A DNA stretch of 64,000 nt from Himantopus leucocephalus (taxonomy: Eukaryota > Chordata > Aves > Charadriiformes > Recurvirostridae). A program made the position numbers and the translations under genes. Below, piece after piece: positions 45,590 to 57,700 of the stretch. How positions within the stretch are numbered: position 1 is the first letter of the stretch; every line of letters starts with the position of its first letter. The stretch spans positions 57,876,094 through 57,940,093 of the forward strand of contig RSEF01000001.1 of assembly GCA_003993805.1 (NCBI GenBank), given 5' to 3'. The notes beneath the pieces are model-generated. The model saw only the letters and a list, made by a program, of their open reading frames with translations. It made no database searches and was not told where the DNA came from.

Positions 45590-45729
45590 GGTCTCCTTTC
45601 AACGTATTTCTTAATTAGCGTATTACTCCTGAACTGAAGAATAAATGGGATCTGAAATGAATTTAATAGGACATCACCAGCTAGCTGCTGCTGATGGATT
45701 TTCTCTTGCTGAAGGTCCTCATTTGTTTG
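45590..45729 (+). CDS. NR1H4: NR1H4 alternative N-terminal exon (alpha3/alpha4 type); coding part 45645-45729
   Basis: ATG at 45645 opens 28 codons, [20 protein letters not shown] then LAEGPHLF, plus one base before a GTAAGT donor. Mammalian FXR alpha3/alpha4 begins MGSKMNLIEH and ends this exon in LFG, so the match is clear. An in-frame TAA directly precedes the ATG, which fixes the start. The 5' edge is uncertain. TTTCCTTTATATCTTTCAG ends at 45589 and would serve as an acceptor, so 45590 is the start if an upstream exon is spliced in. Alternatively transcription starts within or near this exon, as in mammals. Confidence 0.88.
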
Positions 45730-48700
45730 GTAAGTCACCAAATTAGGTTAAAATAGCAAGCTATCCTTTACTCAGAAACCTAGAAGGAAACGCACTGAAA
45801 TCTCAAGTCAAGGATGTGTGGCTGACATGTACCAACCTTCTTGGATCTTCAATACCTATGGAAAGAATAACAAATAACGGGTCTGTGGTGTTCATGTAAT
45901 CCTGCACACTATTGCTCTCATCACTGCTCATAGCAGAGCTTTTAGGTTATTTTTATAACACTATTCTAATACCTGAAACCATTCAGCAAAGACAGAACTT
46001 TGCATGTAGGCTGGATGTTATCTTCATGCATGTCATTTAAATCAAGCTGAGCAGATATATTTTCAGTTAATTTGTAATAAAATTATACTGCAATATATTT
46101 GCATTGCCATATTATGCAAATTTATGAAAGTAATTTCACCTAAATTAAAACCATTGTCTTATTGAGACCATTAAAACCTTATGCTATTAACATCGATGCA
46201 CAAGAATATTTATAATGCAGGCTGGAAAAAATTCTCCTTGCTTCTGTTCCACTGAATTTTTCAAGGCTAAGCACACGTTTGTTAATGAATGAAGAATTCT
46301 TGGTCAATATTTTATAAGCATGGGGAAGCTATCTTCTGTTATATGTACTGCTAAGGAAAAAAGATAATACATTTTTTTAGCCTTTCTTTTGGCAGCAGAG
46401 GGGGACTTTCATTGAGTAACATGATACATTCAGAGCCTCACACACAATACAGACCCCCACAGAAAGCTGCAACACTTCAGAAGTTTCCAGTCCAAATAAG
46501 ACCAGAAATCTGTCTTTTTCAGTGCTGGAAAAATTGAAAACAGTTCAGTTTGTCTGTCTGAAAAAAGAATAGTGGCTAGGGCATGGAGGGTCTCTGACAC
46601 ACGAAGCCACTCCTGCTGCAGAGCTCTTAGAAGTCAGGAGCATCTCTCCAAATCAGATCACTTCGAGTGTTCTGGCTCCATACAGCTAAACTAAATCACT
46701 ATCACTAATGATAAGCAAAACCGATGGAATTACCGCGTGTTATTGTTTTTTTTTTCCCTAAATGTGCTGGGTTTTGGTGGGAGAAATGTTTTTGCAGTTG
46801 TTGAAGAAGTATATGTAAATAGCTAAAACACTTCCTTGCTACCTGTTAATTCCAATGTCAGGCCATGATATACAAAGAGGAGAATCATGTTCAAATCTAG
46901 GGTGCCAAATTTTACATCCAGTCATCCCTTTAAAAGTCCTGCATAACTGAACTACTTCAGATTTTTGTAAAGAAGATTTTCCCTCCTGATGTCTGCTTTT
47001 TCACTAATTATTTCTTTATTTTCAAAGAGTACTGATCAGGTAGCTTCAAAATACAAGAAAGCATGTTAATGTAAAATACTTTCCTTCCACACTGAAATCT
47101 TACTCAGAAATTGTGAGGTCCTCAGAAGAGGGATTGTGCCTCCCATTATAGGTATTCAGAGCTTAGCACAATGTAGATTTAATTCACACTGACATTTCTG
47201 TAACCGAAAGAAATAATGTATTAAGGGGTTGAATCTGGGGTCCCATTAGGAAGGAGAGTTAGCACTCCTGCTGTGTTTCACTTAAGCTGACTTATGTTTG
47301 GCATGGCTGCTTGGTCGTGTTTTCTGGGATGTCACTCAAGTCTCAGAAGTGAATTCTTTACAAATTTGGTGTATTTTGCTTTTATAGCTGGAAAAAACCA
47401 TCAGAAATAATATGCAACTGAGTCCACAGAGAAAGTTACTTATTGTGAAAATATGACTCCATCTCTTCAAAATCCTTGTTGGAAATGGTTTTGCATCTCA
47501 ATTTGATATTTGTAAAATACTTGCATTTTTTTGACATTCAGTTTTGACAGGTAGAGACGTGTGAACCCAAGGAAACAGGAAGAAAGCTTTACTTTTGAAT
47601 GACCCGTAGAATATACATTTCTCCCAGGACTTCTCACACATTACAGCTCTGATGTAATACAAATGAGAAAATGCTGGCTTACAAACATCAGCCTTTATAC
47701 AGAACAGTCCCCTTTTTCAAAGATGCATACTCACATTCTGTAAAAAACTTGAAAATATATTATCTTTTCATTATGTTTCACTCAGTCTAAGGAGAGAGTG
47801 TTCTTAGACCTTCAAAAACAAATCTAAGTGCATCTCCAAACATTAGCAGCAGGTCCAGGTCTCTCAAAAGAAATGTCAATCGTGAGTTGCTTGTGCTGTG
47901 AGCCTCATCACCATGGTAATTCCAGGGCGCTTCTACGTACTCACTCTCAAGATTTCTAGTTGCAGCAGGTTTCAGAAGAGCTTAAAGAAAAAAAGGAAGT
48001 TTTTCTGCCTTTCTGTAGTTGGAAATTGTATGTTGCTGTTTTAACATTATATGTCTAAGGTAGAGTATCTCATTATGTTTTTGGAGTTAGCGTGTTTTAA
48101 GTGTAGTTTTTCACTTCTGTTGCTGTAAGTCCCTGGAAAAAAGGCGCTCAAAATGCAAATGTGGAAGGACCTTCAACCTAGCAGAAGTGAGGGTCCTCCC
48201 CTTCTACCCAGTCTTCCCAGAAAACTGCTTCTATTTTTCTACCTCACTACTTAGGTGATTTAGAAACATCCTAGATCTCTTTACAGAAAAAATATTTTTG
48301 AAGAAGTGGCCAAAACCAGATACATAAAATGATACATCCTCCATAGCACCTGCATGAAGATCAGCTTTTTCTTCCTTGCAGCTCTGGTTTTCCCAGTGAG
48401 GGAAAGGGACTCTTGATGACAAGAAATCCCAGACGTGCATGGGTCTCCATAGGATTTGTCCTGTTGAGACACTTCTCTTCCTCAATCAAACTCTGTTTTT
48501 ATTTCACAAATCCCATTGAATTGAACAGAGCCAGCTATGCGAAGACGGGTGCAATTTCATATCCTGAATTAAAAGAAAGTGTCACACCTACCAATCTGCA
48601 TTTTTGAACCCCTGTAATTTAGGTGTGAAATCCTGATCTCCTTTAAAACCTTTGGAAGCTTCGTAGTTCACTTTAGAGCCATGAATTTTTCCTGTGGACA

Positions 48701-51700
48701 CTTCCACCATGACAGACGTAGGCTGATCTGAGGTCCTTTGCTTTGCTCTGAATTGGCTGGACACAAGCTGTGACATAGAAGATGCTGAGGTGCCTCGGAA
48801 CAGCACTGTGCTGAAACTGAGAAGCCTTATTCTAAGGCAATAAAGCAATTCAACTGGGACAGCAAGACTGTTGCAAAAAGGTACTTGATAACATCTTTCA
48901 ACTGCCTTTGAAATTTTTTCATATTAGGGCCAATACATATGTTAAATACCCGTATCTCCATTATCTTATTTCTTCCAATGGCTCTCACTTGCCCTTTTTT
49001 GCAAGGGACTGAACCAATTTTCAGATATCAAAAATGTCTCCGTCATATTTTATATGTGGAGAGTAAGCTTATATATTTGTACGGCATTTGAAATATATAC
49101 GGCATTTGAAATATATACAGCATTTGACTCAAAGTGTTGCTTATACGATAAGTAGTAGGCCTTTAAAATAATAGCCCCATTCTATTTTCTGTGAAAGCAT
49201 CTTATATAGGAGTTACTAATATGCCAGATAATAAGTGTCAAACTACAGCTATCAGAGATGGAATTATTTCTAGGAAGCTGTAAAGATAAGTCAGTACTAT
49301 TATATGTTTAATTTGTGTAAAGACCTATTTTAAGTATTTTTTGGTGGCCTGACAATGTTTTCTTGTAATTTCACATCAAAATATAACCAGGCAAGAAATG
49401 CCACCCTCATTGTACATGTCCCTAGCTGAGAAAGAGGTTTTTTGGGGTGAATGTGCATTCTTAAAAGCTGTATTGAAATGGACAAGGAAGAATGAACTAA
49501 AAATGAAACCTAACAAAAGGGAAAAGAAAGCAATACATCTGAACTTGTTTTAAATATTTGACAGTGTAAGAACAACAAAAAGCCATTGAAAATTTTTGTA
49601 GGCGTAGAGCAGTGCGTAAGATGAGCTTAAAACACTGACTTCTTTTNTCGAACTAAAATCTGTTCTTTTTTTTTTTTTTTTTTTTTAAAAAGAAAAAGTA
49701 GTAGAATGAAGTGTCCAAACTGATTAAACAGCTTCAAGATCATAAGATATGTTAAATAATGACTTGTCTTTAGCACCACCTGGCAGATGATGCAACATCT
49801 GGCTTCATCCCTGCAGAGAAGATAATTAGGCCTGTAACAGACCCCCAAATCAAAAGGAAACAAACCAACACAAATTAAAACAGAAAATTGTGTATGTATA
49901 ATAATTATGAAGAGAGCCAAACCAAACAGAGTGGCAATCTGAGAAAAATTAATGAGAAGGAATGCAGATGAACGGGGCTCTGAGGGTGAAGGCTGCACCA
50001 CCGAGCAAGGCAAAAGAAAAAATGCATTTGTGCGATGCTTTCTTTTGTGTGTGTGAGTCATTTCTGGATCTTAGCCTGGAAAGGAGACTTTTGTTAAATA
50101 AGGGGAATCTTGCAGTCTGGGGCTTGATTCTCTGCTGATTTACTTCCAGGTGTGATCCTCAGACACACTTCTGGTCACAAATCTGATGTTGGGTCTTAGC
50201 GGGCTCATCCACAGTGCTATGAAGGCGGCTGAAGACTGAAAGAGGCACAGTACCCTTGACTGTCCATCTTGACACTACTCAACTCTTATCTTGCTCTGGG
50301 CCTCTGTTTTGGATTGCTTTAGTAGGTGTCTAAGACATGGCCTTACTGCAGGGACTGTTCCCAAAAAGGCAGTGTGGTCAAGACTGCAGTAGGTTTGGCT
50401 CCCTTTACCCTACACTGTCCTCTAACACTGTTTCAGTGGGGTTTGTACCTTCATACCTTAGCTGCCATCGAACCGAGGCATGCCACACAATCTTCTGGCT
50501 TCACGCTGTCCCAGTACTGCCGTGGTGGCATCCAACACAGCCCTCACAATGCTACAGATGCTTTGAACCAAAATGGCATATATTAAACACTAAAATCTGA
50601 GAGCCACAGGGAAGCTACGTGGGTCGGGAACAGTAAGGTCAGCAACAAAAGCTGCATAGTGTAGATGCATCCTGCCCCCTCTAGAAAGAGTTAGAGTTAT
50701 CCCTAAGCTACACAGATGAGAATCAGTCTTTGACATTTGGGCATGGGGCCAGGACATCTCTCTGGCACTCTTTTATCTCGTCATACAGATGTGTGTCCAG
50801 TGTGGCCTGAGAACTTTGGCCTTTTTTTGAGAATACAACATTTCTGTGCTTAAAAACATCTGTTAATCCAGTCAGCTAAAACCTGTTTCTTGTGATATTG
50901 AAGTGATTAATTTACTGCACAGAATCACCTGACATTACTATATACTTATTGATAAAAATTTTGTTGTAAATACACCACAATAGGTACAAAATTACAATGG
51001 CTAGGCTACTTGGAGGCATCCCCTTGAATGGTAACCAAATTTTATCCAGGTAAATCCACACTGGGAAAGGACATTGCTATTGTTTCAGACACTCACAAAC
51101 AAGTTTCTCTGTAATGAAGTTAATCAGTAAACTATATAACCTCTGGCCTGTGTCACTCCTTTGATAGTCTTAAAGAAAGTTCTCACAGTAAAGAAGTCAA
51201 AAGGATACGGACAAAGGAGAATTAAGAAGTTTTATTTATACGTGGTCTTTAGGGGAAAAAAAGAAAAAGAGAGGAGAAAGAGGACTGAATACCTTAAGGA
51301 GAGTATTTTTTTTTCAGGAAATGATCAGACCGAAGACAGCCTAAGGTAGGATATTGTCGTGTTCTTGCTTGGACATGTTTGTCACCTGGTCTTGCATTCT
51401 TCCTCAAAATTGTAGGATGCTAGAAGGTTGTTTGAACCACAGGATATTTAAAGATCTACAAATAATTTGTTCAGAGTTAAATCAGGATTTCATTAATGGT
51501 TATGTTATGATTTCCAAACTACTTAATCCTGAATCTTTTTCTTATATCTTTAAGTTCCTTCATGAATATCCTACCGAGAGCCAGAAGTTCATATTTTAAA
51601 CCTGCTTAGAATTCTTTGCCTTTTAATTAGCTTTATATTAATGGAACAGTAACTTTTACATTGAAATGTGTTCTCATTGTAATTTCTGTAATATTCTGAA

Positions 51701-54700
51701 AAAAACAAGTTATTCTTCAATCTGCACGTAACCTCAAGTGTAATTCTGCAAATTGAAAACACTTCACTTCCCACAAAGAAAATTCCATTTCACTTCTAAA
51801 AGTGGTTAAGCCTACGTCAAATATTTTTTCAAGTCTTACATAAAATATTCTGTGTAAAATTTAAAGGAACAAAAGCAAAAGTCTCCAATGAGTTTCAGTT
51901 GCAAGTGGTATTGTGGAAAAATATTTGTAAAATGATGACCTCCATGTGAAGGTTTCACTTTGTCATTGGTAAGCTTTCCAGATTTTTGTAAATTATTTGC
52001 AAAACATAATCTAAAAGTTCTACAGCTGTAAGTAACATCACATTTGTGTATGCTTAAGTAGTCTTTCTTTAAAGATGTAAAAGGTATGCTTCCAAAAGGA
52101 AAAAGAGATAAAAGTTTCAAAATAGTTAAGGCCACACAAATACAATATATTGCCGTATTCCAGTGAACTCGTTTCTGATTTCACTTTCACTGCTTTATAC
52201 TACTGCAACTCCAGCAATTTCAGTGGGCTGGCTCATGCCTTACAGTGGCAGGAGACCAGCCCGTCTCAGACTTCTACAAATATCTGGATAAAAGCGTATG
52301 TACATTCCGGTTGGCAAGATAAGATTAGTTTTCTTTTGCAATAAGAAACTATTTGTTCTGGACTCGGGTGTACTTTGCAAAGCATAATTAAAAAAAATCA
52401 GCGTGGTTTTCAAATATCACGTAGGACAGAGCAGTGCACTGTATGCCTCTGAAAGCAGAACCCCTTCAGCTTTTGTTGGAAGCCTCGTGCATGCAGAGGG
52501 CTGGCGAACACAGCTCAGGCCACGCTTTTTGGATCAGGTCATAGAAATACTTTGTTCCAATAATTTCAGGGCACCTAGTTTCTATTTCAAACTCATCATT
52601 TTTTTCAATTTTTTAAGATAATATTTCAGAGTGAAAGGACTTTTCAACTGAAAAAATGAAACAGTTTCTTTTTGAAATCATATTTATGGAACATCTCCAC
52701 AGTTTTAAACAATTATTTTTAGAAATGATTTTAAACCAGTAATTCTTTGGAGCATACCATTTCTTGCAATGTTTAATTCTAGACTTATTGACAATCTTTT
52801 TGAAAAAAAAATTGAGAACTGTTTTTGGTCTGCTCTGAGAATGGTGTCTCACTAAGACAAAGTTGGCTGATTTCTAAGGATACCCACAAACCCCTTCAAA
52901 CAGGTCTACTTAAAAAAAAAAAAAGGAAAAAACCCTTTAAGCTAAAGTGGGAAAACCTACATAGTTACAACCTACTTCTGATTTTTAAAAATCAGTCTGG
53001 TCTCCATAACTGTAGTATTCAAGCACTTCCGAGGCTTTTAGCTGTAAACCTGTTTTACATAAAACAAGACCGTGTTCTCTCAGTCTCTTTCAACCCTGCC
53101 TGTTCTTCCTTTTCCCTTCCAGTGCTCTAAGCATGGACTCAAATCAGTTGAATTGTCTAACTATGTGCCTGATGCAGAAGGAAAAAGAAGGAGATACAGG
53201 CTGGTTGGTTTTTGCCCCCATACTTAATTTTATACATTAAGATTCAGTTTTTTTTGTAAGATTATTTTTGAAGATTTTTCTTGAAGATTTTTCTAAACAT
53301 ATCTGTAATCCAAATGGATCTACAGTGGTTTAAATAAAGACCCAATATTGTCTCAGCATGTGCTGCAGTTCTTTAGCCATCCTGAGTTTTTTAATAAGCC
53401 CTGAGATTATTTTTTAGCTGTGGAAGGAGTGTTGTCTTCTCTTCTTACTCTTTCAGAAGCCCAAGCAGTTCAGGTGGCTGGTATAGAGCTTTTGTGGAAT
53501 TTCCTGTGGAGGGCATAAAGTTAAAAATCAACAGTATCTTCCTTATCATTTTGGGATCATCCCACTTTCCTTTAGCAAACTCAATCAACTAAGTAATTAC
53601 TAACTAGCAAATGACAACTTAGATCTCCATGGCGAACAGATTCCTTTCCAAAGAGACACAGAATGATAGTGATTGTGTATCTCATAGTTAACACCAGTTT
53701 TTGTACCTGAAGTACCTTGACCAGCCCTAATGAGCAGCAGTCTCAACAAATGGTAAATATAATTAAAGAAAGACCACCCACTCATTAAACCTATACCAAA
53801 CAATAAAGGCCAACATCAAATCATTGCTGTCCTCACCCTTTACATGTTTTGTGACCGCTGCAGCTGGCAGGTATCAGTGACAGTTTGCATTTGATGCATG
53901 AAGCTGTAACTTCACCTCCAGGCTCTTCCACAGAGTCCCCAGATGCCTCCATTTTGTCTCAGGTCTCCGTATGTCTGTGCTGGTTATTTAAAGGGCATAA
54001 ACTTGGGTTTGTGGAGTGCCTTCTGCTATTCTGCCTCTGCTAGCGTAGTGCTCGGGGCCCTGGCCTCTTCTGGAGAAACTAAATGCAACCACAGGCTGGG
54101 CAGAGGTGGAGAATGGATTAAGAGCAGCCCTGAGGAGAAGGAATTGGGGGTGTTGGTTGATGAGAAGCTCAACACGAGCCAGCAATGTGTGCTTGTAGCC
54201 CAGAAAGCCAACCACATCTTGGGCTACAACAAAAGATGGTTGGATGGAGCTTTGAGCAACCTCGTCTAGTGGAAGGTGTCCTTGCCCAGGGCAGGGGGGT
54301 TGGAACTAGATGATCTTTAAGGTCCCTTCCAACCTAAACCATTCTATGATAATTAAACTAATTGTTAATAATAAATGGCACCATTATTCTCACTTGGTTT
54401 TGTGTCACATTTTCCAGACATACATCTTGCTGCTTTTTCTTAAACTGGGACCTCAACATTTGCTATTGGCAAAGATGCGCTGTGGACAATACAGCAATCA
54501 CACAAATCCAAACACCTGTATGGCTTCTGCAGCATGGTAAAGTAGGAAGGGCAGAAGGCTGCAGAGCAAAAGCGTGAGACCCTGAAAGTGAAAAAGTAGG
54601 TGAAATGAAAAGGTTAGATGCTGGCACTAACTGAACTGAGGCAAAGGAGAGGGAAGAATCCCCTGCTATACATTTTAATTATTGTTGTCATTACAGATGT

Positions 54701-57700
54701 TCCCTCTTCTTAACTGTTAGCATTTCTTCATTGTTTCTGATTCCTCAGAAGTGAAGGAGACTTGCCAGGGAACCGATTTTATGTCAGCAACAATGTTTTT
54801 GGAGTGCTTCTGAAACACTGTTAAGTAATGGTCACCAATGAACATTAATCTATGATTTCCTTGTAAATATTGCTGTTGACTCCAATAAAAGTGGGACTCA
54901 GCATCTTCCTGGAAATATGCACTATTTTTCTCAGATTCTCTTCTTGGAACAAATGAAGGAATTGTGTCAGTGTTTTCATGAAAACAGCAAGACGCGGCTT
55001 TCTCCAGCAAAAAATAGGAAATAGTTTGCAAATAACTTTTAAATTACTCTTTTCAGCTATTTTCCATGGGCTTGATTTTAAGTACACCACCCAGGGACTG
55101 CTAGATGTTGTTGTACTTGTAGTACAGAAAAAAAATGAGACTTAAGTTGTCGGCATTTTTAAACCTGCTGTTTAACGGGCAAAGTCAAGGTAGCCTCCAG
55201 ATACTGTCTCGATCCTGACAGGAAAGGTTACCATTCCTTGTACCACTGCCAGGTTTGTTGTTGGCTCAGAGGTGAATAGTGCTGGCTTACAGAGGTGCTT
55301 CATATGAGAACCGCGCAACTGCACTGAGTGGCACAGGCTCGCAGGGGCCAGGGACCAGGCTGCAGAGGCTGGCTGGGTGGCCACTGGAGGCTGGATGGCA
55401 AGGACGTCGCATTTCACCACTTACATTAGGAATATCTTATCTGTTCCTTCATGGTAACCTCACTTTCCCCTTTCAGGCTTTCCTTGAAGGTTTATTTCAT
55501 GTGCTTAGTCTTCTGATTAAGCCCCACTCTTGTCGTCTTTCCCCAGTGCAGTTTTTCCCTGTCATCATGTATTCATTCAGAATTAAATAGAAATTAACGT
55601 GATGTTTGAATCTTGATCTAACCTTCACCAATACCACAGGATTTTTGGCTTTTGTCTGGATTTCTTCTGCTGTGAGACCAAATTTGGGTTGCTAGCTTCT
55701 CTATGGTGTGGATTGCTCCTTCTTGTAAACTGAACATTTATACGATTAGCTGCACAGTATCTTTCAAGATTTTTTTATGTAAATGCCAGTGCCGGACATT
55801 TCCACCAATAATAAAGGAGTGGCTGAGAATGGCTAAGTTACTTTTAAAATATCTTGCAATATGTTTGTGTGGGACCAGGACCACAGCAAATCTGAACTTG
55901 GATAATGCAATCTTTATGATTATGCCTTGTTTTTGAGACGAAAGTCTGGAAGTGAAAACTTCTCTGCCAACTGCAGTTTCATGGTAGTAATAGAAATTGG
56001 TTTTGCATTATTATTTTCCAGGTGTCCTTTCAGAGCCAATGAGTTCTCCCGTGCAAGAGGCAGATGTGTCACCCTACACACAGTACAACAGTGTGCCATT
56101 TCCCCAAGTTCAGCCTCAGATTTCATCGCCGCCTTATTACTCCAACCTAGGCTTCTACCCTCCGCAGCATGAGGAATGGTATTCCCCCGGGATGTACGAG
56201 CTCAGGAGAATGCCCTCAGAGAACTTTTTCACAAGGGAGACAGAGATAATGGATATCCCTGCAGCCAAAAAGCCCAGACTGGGTCACTCCACGGGAAGAG
56301 TGAAAGGAGAAGAGCTCTGTGTGGTCTGCGGTGACAAAGCCTCTGGGTACCACTACAATGCTCTTACTTGTGAAGGATGCAAAGGTAGGATGAAATCAAT
56401 TACAGAATACAATTCAGCTTATTAATAAGCACAGGGGTTTCTGAATATTTCTTTTCTTACATGTTAATTTTATCCGAGTCATTAAGCATTTTAGAGATTT
56501 ATGTTTGCATCTGGTGTATGCTATTCTGTATTTTCCCGGAACAGATTGGCAGTGTCTTTTACCATTGTCCTGTGCTTCCAGAGCACAGTTGGCCAAACTA
56601 CGGCTTATGAGCCATCATTAGCTCTTGATAAACTGAAGAACAGCTTCCATGTGGGGGTCTGGCAGCCTGGCTCTGCTGTCTTGGAGGCTGCTCGTGCTGA
56701 TCTCTGCTTGTGAAAGTATCAAACCCATGGAGGTCGGTGGGAGTTCAGTGCTAGGCTGCCCTAGAAATCAGGTGCAAACCCAGGCCAAATGCCTCCTGTA
56801 GTGGGCGTTGAAAGGCAGCGAAAGGTGTCAGTGCCCACCTGCAGGCTGTTCCCAAAGAGTCTTTTTCCCCCAGCTCATAAAGGATATGGTGGGTGTCTTC
56901 AGGTTTGTGAAATGAAAGGGTTTCTCATTCTAGACTTTCTTCTAGGGCTAGCCCCTCTTCCTAGGGAGGCAGCTTCTTCAGGAAACAGATGGTATCTGTA
57001 GGATAAATATCTTGCTTCTTAGGAGAACGGTATTCACAAGTTGGTGTCACGATAAATGGAATATAGAAAATCACCACCATTATTGGAAACATGATTGCCA
57101 GATATTTTAGCAGAGAGGGACAAAAGCTTATGGCTATGGACTAACTATTATACCTAAAGGTGGTTACTCTGTGACAGGGCTGAGGTACACTATAGAAAGA
57201 AAAATAATGCACCAGTTTTTCATTCTATTTTCAGAATAAATATTTCATTATTATTTCAGTTCTATGGATTAAGGCTATAGCATGGACATTACTGAAGCAC
57301 TAAAATATCTTAATGTGGAGCTCACTGTCACTGAGAGCAGACTTTGAACTTATTTGGGGTTTTTGCTTTATCTATTACAAATTCATTTCTGAGGGCACAA
57401 CAGACCACACTGGTCAACCACTCTAAACATGAATACAGTCAAGGGTCATATCATTTATCTCAATAATTCCAATGTAAGAGATTCATTGTCCATGTGAATA
57501 GTCTCAAAATCAAAAAATATGAATTAACTCATATGAATGCTGTCATTATAAACCAGATTAAACTCAGTTTTAATGTGAAGATTCCAAGTAATGTTACATT
57601 TACTTTGTTAGTAAGGTATTCCTACTGTTTATTAACTTCATTATTAAATGTCTTAGCAATTTTTCAAAGATTTACAATCACAAATTATGGAATTTGTAAA

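Noticed and set aside
47110..47190. Possible tail of an ancient amniote LINE (GTGAGGTCCTCAGAAG...CTTAGCACAATG)
   Set aside because: The resemblance is suggestive but too short and diverged to assign without a profile search.
49627..50061. 144-codon minus-strand open frame
   Set aside because: It runs through the T21 homopolymer and an undetermined base, and its C-terminal poly-Lys is just that homopolymer. It has no domain.
53943..54269. 108-codon plus-strand frame as a possible gene
   Set aside because: From about 54063 it is CR1 coding remnant joined to CR1 3' UTR; the part before it is unrecognisable.
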